Positions 34,539-43,359 of a stretch of 64,000 nucleotides of DNA are shown here, in pieces. The translations under genes and the position numbers were made by a program. The DNA comes from Candidatus Omnitrophota bacterium (lineage in GTDB: Bacteria; Omnitrophota; Gorgyraeia; Aquiviventales; Aquiviventaceae): contig JAUYPJ010000098.1 in the NCBI GenBank assembly GCA_030697665.1, forward strand, positions 1-64,000, written 5' to 3'. The stretch's first letter is position 1. The number at the start of each line of letters is the position of its first letter. The notes beneath the pieces were generated by a model. That model did no database searches, was not told the origin of the DNA, and saw only the letters and a program-made list of their open reading frames with translations.

Positions 34539-35684
34539 TCAGTGATGACGGGCGGCGCGCTTGATTTCATCGACGCGGTCCAGCTCTTCCCACGTAAAGC
34601 CGTTACCATCGCGGCCGAAATGGCCGTACGCGGCGGTTTTCAGGTAAATCGGGCGCCGCAGCTTCAACGTCCTGATGATGCCGGCCGGCGTCAAATCGAA
34701 CAGCTCGCGGATGAGCTTGACGAGGCTCTGGTCCGACAACCGGCCTGTGCCATGCGTATTCACCATGATCGACACGGGCTCCGCCACCCCGATGGCGTAC
34801 GCCAACTGAATCTCGCACTTCTCCGCCACGCCCGCCGCCACGAGGTTCTTCGCCACATAGCGGGCCATGTAGGCCGCTGAGCGATCGACTTTCGTGGGGT
34901 CCTTGCCCGAGAAGGCGCCTCCCCCATGGCCGATGATCCCGCCGTAGGTGTCCATGATGATCTTCCGGCCGGTCAACCCCGTATCCCCCATCGGTCCGCC
35001 GACCTCGAACCGGCCCGTCGGGTTGACGAACACCTTCGTCCGCCGATCCAGCCAGTGCTTCGGCACGACCGGTTCCATGACGAGCCGCTTCATATCCGAG
35101 CGAATCTTGGCCAGGGACACCCCGGCCTTGTGGTGGGCGCTCACCACCACCGCTTCGAGCCGGGCGGCATGGCCGTCGTGGTACTCCACGGTGACTTGAG
35201 TCTTCCCATCCGGCCGGAGGTAGTCCACCAGGCGCTGCTTGCGGACTTCCGCAAGGCGCTTTGAGAGGTGGTGGGCCAGCATGATGGGCAGCGGCATGAA
35301 CTCCGGCGTTTCGTTCGTCGCGTAGCCAAACATCATGCCCTGGTCTCCCGCGCCGCCGCGATCCACCCCTAGGGCGATATCCGGCGACTGCGCCTGGATG
35401 GCCGTGGCGACGCCGCACGTCCTGTAGGCAAACCCGTGCTCGGGCTCCACGTACCCGATGTTCCGGATCGTCTCTCGGACGATCTGGGGGATCTCGATAT
35501 AACAGGAGGTCGTGATCTCCCCCGCCACAAAGGCGATCCCTGTGGTCACGACGGTCTCGCAGGCCACCCGCCCATTCGGATCCTTCTCATAGATCGCATC
35601 CAGGATCGCGTCAGAGATCTGGTCCGCCATCTTATCCGGATGGCCTTCCGTGACCGACTCCGACGTGAATAGGTGCCGCCTCAT
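34539..35684 (-). CDS. metK: S-adenosylmethionine synthetase
   Basis: 381 residues. [20 protein letters not shown], the [12 protein letters not shown] hexapeptide region and [19 protein letters not shown] (P-loop-like) are diagnostic. It makes SAM from ATP and methionine. The start at 35684 follows GGGAGGGG by 3-4 bases and begins [11 protein letters not shown]. It sits directly upstream of ahcY, so making and recycling SAM are in one operon. No SAM riboswitch is visible in the 85-base gap upstream. Confidence 0.95.
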   Translation of the reverse strand: MRRHLFTSESVTEGHPDKMADQISDAILDAIYEKDPNGRVACETVVTTGIAFVAGEITTSCYIEIPQIVRETIRNIGYVEPEHGFAYRTCGVATAIQAQSPDIALGVDRGGAGDQGMMFGYATNETPEFMPLPIMLAHHLSKRLAEVRKQRLVDYLRPDGKTQVTVEYHDGHAARLEAVVVSAHHKAGVSLAKIRSDMKRLVMEPVVPKHWLDRRTKVFVNPTGRFEVGGPMGDTGLTGRKIIMDTYGGIIGHGGGAFSGKDPTKVDRSAAYMARYVAKNLVAAGVAEKCEIQLAYAIGVAEPVSIMVNTHGTGRLSDQSLVKLIRELFDLTPAGIIRTLKLRRPIYLKTAAYGHFGRDGNGFTWEELDRVDEIKRAARHH

Positions 35685-35754
35685 GCTCCCCTCCCTTGCT
35701 TTGTTCGCCGTGCGCAACGCTCCTCAAATCGACACGATGGTGTCGTCGAGCCGT

Positions 35755-35792
35755 TGACTGCCTACCGCCTACTGACGACTGCCTACTGGCTG
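35755..35792. repeat. 7-mer tandem tract (CTACTGC type)
   Basis: Units GACTGCC, TACCGCC, TACTGAC, GACTGCC, TACTGGC. It encodes the last residues and the TAG stop of the nucleotidyltransferase gene. Confidence 0.82.
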
Positions 35793-36545
35793 AGATGGCC
35801 ACTCCCGGACCACGGTCCGATAGGCCTCAGGGGTGCCGATATCATACCACGTGCCGCGCATCATGACACCGTACACGGGGCCCCGACGGACCAACCAGCC
35901 GATGAAGTAGCCCGGGGCGTCGCCGCGTTCCCCCTCCTCTAGAAACTGTCGGATCGTTCCCCGCATGGCCGAGGGAAAATAGTACACGCACAGGGCGACG
36001 TCCCTGGAGGGGGGCTGCGGGGATTTTTCCACAAAGGCGGTGATCCGCGACCGCGCATTGCGCGTCACCACCCCAAATTGCGTCGCCGCGTTCCGGGAAG
36101 GGGCCCTCCAGAGGGCCACGCTGGGCGCCGGGCGATGGCGTCTGGCCGCCGAGATGAACGAGGCAAGCGACCAGCTGAACAGGTTATCCGTCCCGATCAC
36201 CAGCAGGTCATCCCTCGGATCGATCGTCCGAGCCGCGAGGAGCAGATCCCCGATGGCCCCCAGTCGCGTCCGCGCCGATGTCGTCCCATCATCCAGCACC
36301 TCGAGATCCGCTCCACGGGCGCGCCGCCAGGCGCGAAACCGCCCGGCAAACCGGTGGTTGGTCACCAGGATGCGCCGGTGAAGCTGCGGCACGCGGCTCA
36401 CGGAGGAGACCACCTCATCCAAGATCACGCGCGGAGGCTGCCGTCCCTTCGACCCCAACCGCAGCAGCGCCTTGGGACAGCGCTTTGTCAACGGGTACAG
36501 CCGGGTCGCGTACCCCGCCGACAACAAAACGGCCGTGATCGGCAT
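35769..36545 (-). CDS. Sugar-phosphate nucleotidyltransferase
   Basis: About 258 residues. MPITAVLLSAGYATRLYPLTKRCPKALL is the NTP-transferase signature, GTDNLFS carries the metal-binding aspartate and the end has GTWYDIGTPEAY. Substrate unknown; similar genes are often placed near ptsI/metK in uncultured lineages and may make a nucleotide sugar or act on choline/aminoethyl phosphate. The start at 36545 is downstream of the ptsI stop. The tail PSQPVGSRQ is repeat-encoded. Confidence 0.8.
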   Translation of the reverse strand: MPITAVLLSAGYATRLYPLTKRCPKALLRLGSKGRQPPRVILDEVVSSVSRVPQLHRRILVTNHRFAGRFRAWRRARGADLEVLDDGTTSARTRLGAIGDLLLAARTIDPRDDLLVIGTDNLFSWSLASFISAARRHRPAPSVALWRAPSRNAATQFGVVTRNARSRITAFVEKSPQPPSRDVALCVYYFPSAMRGTIRQFLEEGERGDAPGYFIGWLVRRGPVYGVMMRGTWYDIGTPEAYRTVVREWPSQPVGSRQ

Positions 36546-36561
36546 GCCGCGAGACCCCTGG

Positions 36562-38313
36562 CTATTCCGCCAACCCTGGAACGGCCTGCTTGAGGGTGGC
36601 CTGCAAGAAGGCCTCAACCTCCTTGCCGGTGCGCAACGTCAACACCTGGTCCACGACGGAGCGGGCAAACGAGTATTCCACCGACCGGATCACCTGCTTG
36701 ACGATCGGCAACTGGACCGGCGAGGTGGAAAACTCATCCAGCCCCAGCCCCAAGAGCAGGAGACTCAGGGGGGGCTCCCCCGCCATCTCCCCGCACATGC
36801 CGACCCAGATCTTCGCGGCGTGCCCCACCTCAATGATCTGCTTGACGAGCCGCAGGATCGCCGGGTGGGTCGGCTCGTACAGGTAGGCGATCTTCTCGTT
36901 CACCCGGTCGACCGCCAGCGCGTACTGAATCAGGTCGTTGGTGCCGATGGAGAAAAAATCGACGTCGTGGGCGAGGAGATCGCACGTGAGGGCGGCGGAG
37001 GGCACCTCGATCATCGCCCCGACCTCGAGCGACTCGGCCACCGGGACGCCTTCCCGGAGGAGCTCCTGGCGGACGTCATGGAGGATCTCGTTGGCGCGAC
37101 GCAGCTCTTCGACGCCGGAGATCATGGGGTACATCAGCTTCAGGTTGCCGTGGACGCTGGCCCGCAGCACGGCGCGGAGCTGAATGCGGAAGAGATCCGG
37201 CCGCGCCAGGCTGAACCGGATCGCCCGCCACCCCATGAAGGGGTTCATCTCCGAGGCGACCTCGAGACGGGAGAGGAATTTGTCCCCCCCGAGGTCCATC
37301 GTCCGGATGATCACCGGGTGCGGGTGCAGCCGTGTGGCGACCGAGCTGTAGGCCTCGTACTGCTCCTCCTCCGTGGGCAGATCGGAGCGGTTGAGGTACA
37401 AGAACTCCGTCCGGAACAGGCCGATGCCTTCGGCCCCGTGGGCGATGACCGACGGGACCTCATCGGGCAGCTCGATGTTGGCCGATAAGACCACCCGATG
37501 GTGGTCCAGCGTCTCCGCGGGGAGATCCTTCAGGTGCAGGAGCTGGCGGGTGATCTCGTGGTACCGCCGCCGCTCCAGCTCGTAGCGCTGGATGGTCGGG
37601 GGATCCGGATCCACGATGACCTCGCCGTGGGTCCCGTCGACAATCACGAGATCCCCGGTCCGGATCCGCCTCGTCACCGACTCCAGGCCCACGACGGCGG
37701 GGATCTCAAGCGACTTGGCCATGATCGCGGTATGGCTGGTGCGGCCGCCGATATCGGTCACAAAAGCCAGGACGTGCCCCTTGCGCATCTGCGCGGTCTC
37801 GGAGGGGGAGAGATCCCGCGCCACGACCACCACCGACTCCTCAAGCTGCGCCAGCATGTCGGTGCGCTTGCCCAACAGGTTGCGGAGGACCCGCTTGCGG
37901 ACGTCATCGATATCCGCGGTGCGCTCCCGCAGGTACTCATCCCCCGCCCTGGAGAACGCCCTGAGGTGGCGATGCACCACGTCGTTGAAAATCGCCTCGA
38001 CGTTGAGCCGTTGGGTCTTGAGCCCGTTGATGATCTCCTCGCGCAACGATTGGTCCTCCAGCACCAGCAGGTGGGCGTTCAGGATCTCCGCATGCTCCTG
38101 TCCCAGGTCCTTGGACAGCTTCTTCTGGATGCCACGGATCTGATGGCGCGTTTTGATGAGCGCCTCTTCCAGGCGGAGGACTTCGGCCGGAACCTGCTCC
38201 TCGGTGATGGAACGCCGCGGCAGCGTCAGCTCCTCCATATCGAAGAACAGCGCTTTACCCATGGCGACTCCGGGGGCCGCAGGAATGCCTTTGAGGCGCG
38301 TCGTGGACGGCAT
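36562..38313 (-). CDS. ptsI: PTS enzyme I
   Basis: 583 residues. GGRTSHTAIMAKSL contains the phosphorylated His194. DGTHGEVIVDPD, MDLGGDKFL, NPFMGWRAIRF, GAMIEVPSAAL and FFSIGTNDLIQY (PEP-binding barrel) and the CGEMAG cysteine motif are all present. It takes phosphate from PEP and passes it to HPr. The start at ATG 38313 has AGGA-type pairing just before it (GTGGTAGGATG). No EIIB/EIIC is seen in the window. Confidence 0.94.
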   Translation of the reverse strand: MPSTTRLKGIPAAPGVAMGKALFFDMEELTLPRRSITEEQVPAEVLRLEEALIKTRHQIRGIQKKLSKDLGQEHAEILNAHLLVLEDQSLREEIINGLKTQRLNVEAIFNDVVHRHLRAFSRAGDEYLRERTADIDDVRKRVLRNLLGKRTDMLAQLEESVVVVARDLSPSETAQMRKGHVLAFVTDIGGRTSHTAIMAKSLEIPAVVGLESVTRRIRTGDLVIVDGTHGEVIVDPDPPTIQRYELERRRYHEITRQLLHLKDLPAETLDHHRVVLSANIELPDEVPSVIAHGAEGIGLFRTEFLYLNRSDLPTEEEQYEAYSSVATRLHPHPVIIRTMDLGGDKFLSRLEVASEMNPFMGWRAIRFSLARPDLFRIQLRAVLRASVHGNLKLMYPMISGVEELRRANEILHDVRQELLREGVPVAESLEVGAMIEVPSAALTCDLLAHDVDFFSIGTNDLIQYALAVDRVNEKIAYLYEPTHPAILRLVKQIIEVGHAAKIWVGMCGEMAGEPPLSLLLLGLGLDEFSTSPVQLPIVKQVIRSVEYSFARSVVDQVLTLRTGKEVEAFLQATLKQAVPGLAE

Positions 38314-38329
38314 CCTACCACTCCACATT

Positions 38330-38406
38330 GCCAATTGCGGATTGCGAATTGCGGATTGACGAGATGGAAACAGATGGATGAGGGGCAGGCAGGCGCAATC
38401 CGAAAT
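38330..38406. repeat. 7-mer tandem tract (ATTGCGG type)
   Basis: ATTGCCAATTGCGGATTGCG and a short opposed arm GCAATCCGAAAT at 38395-38406 in the ptsH-ptsI gap. Confidence 0.82.
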
Positions 38407-38418
38407 GTCGTGGGGGGG

Positions 38419-38715
38419 TCATTTCGCGTGGTGGTGCGGGCGCGAGTGGTCCGGCAGCGGCTGCGTCACCAGCTCGATGAGCCGCTCAAGGACCTCGGAG
38501 GCGTCAGGGCCGTCCGCGACGATGGCGATCCGCGAACCCGGACCCGCGGCGAGCGTCAACAGCCCCATGATCGATTTCCCATCGACGATCTTCCGGCCTT
38601 TCTTGACGGTCACCGCGCTGGCGAATCGCTTGGCCAGTTGGACGAACAGGGCGGCGGGCCGGGCGTGCAGCCCCTGCCGGTGAATCACGGTGACCGTCCG
38701 CTTCGCAATGGGCAT
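38419..38715 (-). CDS. ptsH: Phosphocarrier protein HPr
   Basis: 98 residues. VIHRQGLHARPAALFVQLA holds the phosphorylated histidine and DGKSIMGLLTLAAGPGS holds the regulatory serine (Ser46 equivalent). The histidine-rich tail PDHSRPHHHAK extends beyond the normal length of about 88. HPr lies between GH57 and ptsI and would pass phosphate to the EIIA at 42361. Confidence 0.93.
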   Translation of the reverse strand: MPIAKRTVTVIHRQGLHARPAALFVQLAKRFASAVTVKKGRKIVDGKSIMGLLTLAAGPGSRIAIVADGPDASEVLERLIELVTQPLPDHSRPHHHAK

Positions 38716-38721
38716 GGTGGC

Positions 38722-40833
38722 TTAGAGCGCCTCGACCGTCCACTGGAGACGGCCCCTCCACCGCGGCATCCTGTCAGGCTCCGCAAGCCCTCCAGGATCT
38801 GCGTGACCGTGATCGAGGATCCAGAAGCACATCAACGACAGCCCCTGATACGTCCGCTCCAGACCGCCTTCCGATTCGGAGACCGTCTCGATGGGGCAGT
38901 ACATCAGCTCAGCCGGCGGATCGATCAGGAGGGTCAGCGAGACGCCGGCCGCCGGCTCTCTGATGACGGCCTCGCGCGCGTGGGGCTGCTGTTGCGGCGT
39001 CCCCAGGTAGCGCTCATCGCGCAAGGCGAGATTGCACTCGAGTCCAATCACCGGCACCCCGCGTCCCTCCAGCTCATAGTCACATTCGAGGGTGGGCTGA
39101 TCGACGCTGATCCGAAAGCGCTTGCGGATGATCCGCCCGTCAACCTGCCGGCTCAGCATGACCCTGAAGCCCCTCGAGCGGACGTCCTCCCCGCCTCCCC
39201 GGCGCCGCTGGTACGGTCCGCTGGACCACAACCGGCGCTCCCCCCAACTCGCGCAGGCCACCTCCTGGAGCGTCGGCATGCTCTGCAGGGCGTAATCAAG
39301 AAACAGGCTGCGGCGATGGTCATCGTAAACGAGCCGGGAGCCGAGGCCGGCCTCTTTGGCCCCCAGGATGTCATGGATGCTGCTGGGGACGTCTCCGCCG
39401 CCGGCCGCCACGTTCAGGCGTGCCGCCTTGAGCGTCTCGTGATAGGGCTCCTCGCGACGGCTCAGGGTATCCAAGAGGTTGAGCTGAGGACCGGAGAGGC
39501 TCCACTCCGTCACCGCGCCGCCCTCATCCGGATCGATGAGGAGACGCATCGCCGCCGTCTTCACCTGCACCTCGTCGCGACCATCGCCATCCGCATCCAC
39601 GCTGGTCATCGACGGACCCTGCCCCACGAGCTGGTCGGTGAGCTGTTCAGCGGCGATCAGATGGGCCTGGATGGCGCGTCGCAAATGGGAGAGGTAGAGC
39701 CCGCCGAACACCCCATGCCAGTACGCGCAGTTGCATTGGGCCATGTACAGATGTCGCCTGGCCAAACTCAAGGCTTGGTTGACAGTGAACCGTTTACCGT
39801 TTACAGGGACTTTCTTTTTCCGTTTCTCTTGTTGTGCTCTGACTGTCAACTGTTCACTGTTCACTGTACACTCGCACAAGCGTCGGCTGATGGAGAGCAT
39901 CTTCTGATACATGGCGTTCGCTTCAGGATACTTCGTGAAAAAGTTCCGAAATTGGCCGCCCGACCACTCCAGCATCTCGTCATAACTGCCGCAGGGGAGA
40001 TAGGCGCTCCCATCCGGAGCCGCCTGCCTGACGTACTCCTGAAAGGTAGTCGTCACAAGCCACTCCCGCTCCCGCTCCAGCGCCGAGAACCACTGCTCAA
40101 GCCACCCCTCGTCATAGACCCACTGGGAGGTCTTGGGCCACAACCCGAACTTCTCCCCATCATCGGCAAAGGTGATGGCCACCGGACGGTCTCGCCGAAG
40201 CCGCCTGAGGAACTCGATCGTCTGCTCCACCGGCTGAAACGGCAGCCAGTAGCGCAGCCGCTTGGATCCGGGGAAGAGGCGGATCGATGCGCCCGCGTAG
40301 TCCGTCGTATAGGAACCCAAGAGGTCCCAGAAGCCGTCCTCCTCGATCTGCAGCGTCCTCGGGAGCCACGGTCTGGCGGGGAAAAACTGGTTGGCGTCGA
40401 CCATCGTGTAGGCCATCCCGGCCTGCGCAAGGGTGGCGGGCACCTCGGGTTCCCACACCCGCTCGGTCAACCACAGCCCGGACGGGTTCACGCGAAACTG
40501 CGCGCGCAGCGCGGCGCGCATCAGCGCGATCTGCCCCTGGCGGTCCGCCTCGGGGATCAGCGGCAGGATCGGCTCATAGTAGCCGGACGCCAACAGCTCG
40601 ACCTGTCCGCGGCGGATGAGCGCGCGCACGCGACGCAGGAACGCGGGCTGATGTGTGATGAGCCAATCGAGCAGGCAGCCGCTGTAATGGAGCGCCAGGC
40701 GCACCCGGGGGTGTCGCTCCAACACCCGCAGGAAGGGATCGTACGCCTTCGCATACGCCTCCTCGAAGACAAACCCGAAGTTCCCGATTGGCTGATGGCA
40801 ATGGATCGCCATCAACAACGTCACGTCACTCAT
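38722..40833 (-). CDS. GH57 4-alpha-glucanotransferase/alpha-amylase-like enzyme with repeat insertion
   Basis: 703 residues. MAIHCHQPIGNFG is GH57 motif 1, GLWLTERVWEPE carries the nucleophile Glu124 (equivalent to E123 of the Thermococcus enzyme), and FADDGEKFG the acid/base Asp (224/225). The C-terminal two thirds match the DUF1925/DUF1926 domains of glucanotransferases. It would remodel alpha-1,4 glucan. ATG 40833 is preceded by AGGTGGTG, supplied by a palindromic element. Residues about 320-352 (TVNSEQLTVRAQQEKRKKK...) are encoded by two tandem-repeat arms and look like an insertion. Confidence 0.9.
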   Translation of the reverse strand: MSDVTLLMAIHCHQPIGNFGFVFEEAYAKAYDPFLRVLERHPRVRLALHYSGCLLDWLITHQPAFLRRVRALIRRGQVELLASGYYEPILPLIPEADRQGQIALMRAALRAQFRVNPSGLWLTERVWEPEVPATLAQAGMAYTMVDANQFFPARPWLPRTLQIEEDGFWDLLGSYTTDYAGASIRLFPGSKRLRYWLPFQPVEQTIEFLRRLRRDRPVAITFADDGEKFGLWPKTSQWVYDEGWLEQWFSALEREREWLVTTTFQEYVRQAAPDGSAYLPCGSYDEMLEWSGGQFRNFFTKYPEANAMYQKMLSISRRLCECTVNSEQLTVRAQQEKRKKKVPVNGKRFTVNQALSLARRHLYMAQCNCAYWHGVFGGLYLSHLRRAIQAHLIAAEQLTDQLVGQGPSMTSVDADGDGRDEVQVKTAAMRLLIDPDEGGAVTEWSLSGPQLNLLDTLSRREEPYHETLKAARLNVAAGGGDVPSSIHDILGAKEAGLGSRLVYDDHRRSLFLDYALQSMPTLQEVACASWGERRLWSSGPYQRRRGGGEDVRSRGFRVMLSRQVDGRIIRKRFRISVDQPTLECDYELEGRGVPVIGLECNLALRDERYLGTPQQQPHAREAVIREPAAGVSLTLLIDPPAELMYCPIETVSESEGGLERTYQGLSLMCFWILDHGHADPGGLAEPDRMPRWRGRLQWTVEAL
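39779..39873. repeat. 7-mer tandem tract inside the GH57 coding sequence
   Basis: TTGACAGTGAACCGTTTACC and GTCAACTGTTCACTGTTCAC are opposed heptamer arms around an A/T-richer loop. The insert keeps the frame and would add about 32 residues. Confidence 0.85.
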
Positions 40834-40975
40834 CCCACCACCTGGCTGCCTGCGCCTGCGGCGCAGACGCGGCGGGTGCTTCCACTGCCGTGACACGTCT
40901 CCCACCCGCCGCGATCGCGGCGCTGCAGTCGTTCGTTTCCGCGGCGTGCGCCGCGACAGCTAGGTGGTGGGATCA
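40831..40975. mobile_element. Palindromic element, family B, between yvcK and GH57
   Basis: Ends CATCCCACCACCTGGCTG and CAGCTAGGTGGTGGGATCA form the terminal inverted repeat; inside are TGCGCCTGCGGCGCAGA and GCGGCGTGCGCCGC stems. Read on the minus strand it starts with the TGA stop of yvcK and ends with AGGTGGTGGG-ATG, the ribosome-binding site and start of GH57. The copy at 55819 has the same placement. Confidence 0.88.
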
Positions 40976-42241
40976 TCGCTCATCCGACTGACGGTTCACG
41001 GGGGAACGTCCCCGAATTGCCCCGATGAGCTGCATGATCACTTTGGCGACCTTCTCGGAGTCGTGACGCACGTAGTTCTCCGTGCTGATGAGGTTATCGG
41101 CGACGACCTGGTAGCCGAGCTCCCGGATCCGCTGGATATCGGGCTCCACCGGAACGGCCTGCTCCTGGTGGTACTTCTCGAGGAGCGCGGGGGGCACCGG
41201 CTCGGTGTTGAGCATGCACAGCTGGATAATTCCGGGATTCGTGTGCGTCACGAGCGCGCGCACGTGGTCGCTGGCGCGGTAGCCGTGCGTCTCGCGGCTC
41301 TGGGTCATCACGTTGCAGACGTAGATCTTGAGCGCCTTGGATTGCACGATCGCCTCCACCATGCGCTCCACCAACAGGTTGGGAATCACGCTCGTGTAGA
41401 GGGAGCCGGGGCCGAGGAGGATCGCATTGGCTTCCCGGATGGCATCGAGCGCTTCGGGGGTCGGCTGGCACCCGCTCGGCTCCAGGTAGATGCGACGGAT
41501 GGGCTCATCCGCTCTTGAGATGTTGGTCTCGCCGGTCGTCACGCTCCCATCCTCATGCTCGGCCACCAGGCACACCTTGGTCCTGGTGGACGGGACCACG
41601 CGCCCTCGAATGGCCAAGACCTTGCTGGAGGCCTGGATCGCCTGCTCAAAATCGCCGGTGATCTTGGTCATGGCGGTCAGGAACAGGTTCCCGAAGCTGT
41701 GGCCTTTGAGCGTGGACTCCTCCGCGAAGCGGTACTGGAAGAGCCGCTGCATGAGCGGCTCGGTGTCGGCCAGCGCCACCAGGCAGTTCCGGATGTCGCC
41801 TGGCGGGAGCATGCCGAACTCCTCCCGCAGACGGCCGGAGCTCCCTCCGTCGTCGGCGACCGTGACGATGGCCGTGATGTTGGTCGTATAGTGCTTCAAC
41901 CCGTGCAGGAGCGTCGAGAGCCCCGTTCCTCCCCCCATGACGACGATCTTCGGGCCCCGCTCCAGATGACGCCGCTGGAAGACGAGCTCCACGAGATCGT
42001 GGGAGTGGTGGGCCGGCGAGACCGCTTCCACCAAGGAGCGCACCATGAGCCCCACCCCCATGGCGAGCGAGAGGAGGCCTACGAGGAGGGTGAGGAGACT
42101 CGCCAGCCGCAGGAGGATGCCGCCCTCGATGGGCAGCAGGGCCGCCCCCACCCCGAACAGGAAGATTCCCCCGACGGCGAGGAAGAGCCACCGCTTGACC
42201 TGCATGCCGGGGTAGAACCATTTGAGGAATCGATTGGGCAT
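40973..42241 (-). CDS. yvcK: YvcK/CofD-like protein with N-terminal membrane anchor
   Basis: 422 residues. Two membrane segments (about 18-38 and 42-70) precede the CofD/YvcK domain: VVMGGGTGLSTLLHGL (about 101-116), VADDGGSSGRLREEFGMLPPGDIRNC, GHSFGNLFL and ILLGPGSLYTSV. YvcK (GlmR) binds UDP-GlcNAc and controls cell-envelope precursor flow; this anchored form is known from several Gram-negative phyla. Its link to the PTS genes in the same run suggests joint control of carbon use and envelope synthesis (inference). The stop codon is the first codon of the palindromic element. Confidence 0.88.
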   Translation of the reverse strand: MPNRFLKWFYPGMQVKRWLFLAVGGIFLFGVGAALLPIEGGILLRLASLLTLLVGLLSLAMGVGLMVRSLVEAVSPAHHSHDLVELVFQRRHLERGPKIVVMGGGTGLSTLLHGLKHYTTNITAIVTVADDGGSSGRLREEFGMLPPGDIRNCLVALADTEPLMQRLFQYRFAEESTLKGHSFGNLFLTAMTKITGDFEQAIQASSKVLAIRGRVVPSTRTKVCLVAEHEDGSVTTGETNISRADEPIRRIYLEPSGCQPTPEALDAIREANAILLGPGSLYTSVIPNLLVERMVEAIVQSKALKIYVCNVMTQSRETHGYRASDHVRALVTHTNPGIIQLCMLNTEPVPPALLEKYHQEQAVPVEPDIQRIRELGYQVVADNLISTENYVRHDSEKVAKVIMQLIGAIRGRSPVNRQSDER

Positions 42242-42253
42242 AGAGGATTGCCT

Positions 42254-42356
42254 CATTGGGCCATTGAGTCATTGATTCATTGGATCATTGACTTACAATG
42301 TTGCAATGGCTCAATGACACAATGGCTAAATGGCTCAATGAACCAATGGATCAATT
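42254..42356. repeat. 8-mer tandem tract (CATTGAnT type), two opposed arms
   Basis: CATTGGGCCATTGAGTCATTG and opposed CAATGACACAATGGCTAAATG, unit length 8. They fill the yvcK-ptsN gap. Confidence 0.88.
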
Positions 42357-42360
42357 GAAG

Positions 42361-42831
42361 TTAATGGCGGCGCTCGTCTTCCTCGCGGATGATCTTGAAC
42401 AAGGTCTTGTCGTCCTTTGCCTGACGGAGCGCGTCCCTGAAATGCTTCTCTTTCAATAACCGGGAGATGCGGGCCAGGGCCTTGAGATGGGGACCCGCCG
42501 AATCCTCGGGCGCCACGAGCAGGAAGAAGAGGTAGACCGGCTCCCCATCCAGTGAATCGAACGGGACGCCCGTGCGGGAGACCCCGAAAGCCCCGACGAG
42601 GCCGGTGACGCAATCCGCTTTGCCGTGGGGGATCGCCACCCCCTGCCCGATGCCCGTCGAGCCCAACGACTCCCGCTTCAGCAAGATCTGCACGAGCCGA
42701 TTGACGTCTTTCTCCTTGATCGACCCCGCGCGCACGAGGAACTCGACGAGCTCTCGAATGGCCTCTTCCTTCGCCTGGGACTTGAGGCTCGTCGTCACCG
42801 CTTGATCGTCCAAAAAGCCCATGATGTTCAT
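42361..42831 (-). CDS. ptsN: PTS EIIA domain protein (PtsN/fructose type)
   Basis: 156 residues. IGQGVAIPHGKADCV contains the phosphorylated histidine (about residue 69) of the EIIA-2 family, and VYLFFLLVAPEDSAGPHLKALARISRLL is the conserved core. Alone, without EIIB or EIIC, it fits the nitrogen-type regulatory PTS. It would take phosphate from the HPr encoded at 38419. Confidence 0.9.
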   Translation of the reverse strand: MNIMGFLDDQAVTTSLKSQAKEEAIRELVEFLVRAGSIKEKDVNRLVQILLKRESLGSTGIGQGVAIPHGKADCVTGLVGAFGVSRTGVPFDSLDGEPVYLFFLLVAPEDSAGPHLKALARISRLLKEKHFRDALRQAKDDKTLFKIIREEDERRH

Positions 42832-42937
42832 CCGTCACCCTCTTCTAGCCAAGCTCACCATCTCGCCTGGCTTCGCCAAACGTGGCCTTCTTATTCGTCG
42901 GCCGGCGAATCTTCAAACCCCTCATATGGTCAAAACG

Positions 42938-43009
42938 AGCGGGAGACGGGGTTTGAACCCGCGACCCTCACGTTGGCAACGTGATGCTCTACCGCTGAGC
43001 TACTCCCGC
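42938..43009 (-). tRNA. tRNA-Gly (GCC)
   Basis: Reading the minus strand: acceptor GCGGGAG pairs with CTCCCGC, D arm AGCTCAGCGGTAGAGC, anticodon loop TTGCCAA (anticodon GCC) on stem TCACG/CGTGA, and T arm CGGGTTCAAACCCCG. Discriminator is T. CCA is not encoded. Last gene of a four-tRNA minus-strand run. Confidence 0.96.
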
Positions 43010-43051
43010 GTCAACTCTCAACTCGACACGTTCAACTCGCAACTTACTGTA

Positions 43052-43132
43052 TGGGCATGGAGGGATTCGAACCCCCACGGGTTTCCCCAACGGCTCCTAA
43101 GGCCGTAGCGTCTACCGTTCCGCCACATGCCC
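43052..43132 (-). tRNA. tRNA-Leu (TAG)
   Basis: Acceptor GGGCATG/CATGCCC, anticodon loop CTTAGGA (anticodon TAG) on stem ACGGC/GCCGT, a short variable arm of class II type (TGGGGAAACCC) and T arm GGGTTCGAATCCC. Discriminator A, as expected for leucine. Confidence 0.95.
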
Positions 43133-43261
43133 GTGATCGCCCCTGCTTCTCGTGTGGCGATCATCCCGAGGCCACAGGCCGAGGGATATCACTTGACACC
43201 TCGCAGCGCTTGAGCGCTGCTCGGTGTCGTTTTCGCCACAGTCCAACAGGAGCGAAAACGA

Positions 43262-43332
43262 TGGGCCGCGAAGGGATCGAACCTTCATCTACAGCTTAAG
43301 AGGCTGCAGCTTTGCCATTAAGCTAGCGGCCC
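43262..43332 (-). tRNA. tRNA-Lys (CTT)
   Basis: Acceptor GGGCCGC/GCGGCCC, D arm AGCTTAATGGCAAAGCT, anticodon loop CTCTTAA (anticodon CTT), T arm GAAGGTTCGATCCCTTC, discriminator A. Confidence 0.95.
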
Positions 43333-43359
43333 GTCAAAACTGTGTCATGTGAAAGTAGA

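Noticed and set aside
35685-35768. SAM riboswitch before metK
   Set aside because: The gap is under 90 bases, partly filled with a 7-mer tract, and no kink-turn or P1-P4 pattern is seen.
37498-40893. 1131-codon open frame on the plus strand opposite ptsI, ptsH and GH57
   Set aside because: The minus strand has full, motif-bearing genes; the plus frame is a GC-rich shadow with low-complexity residues.
40834-40972. Protein extension at the GH57 N-terminus (24 more codons upstream)
   Set aside because: These codons lie in the palindromic element and are Arg/Gly-rich; the SD-preceded ATG 40833 gives the normal GH57 start.
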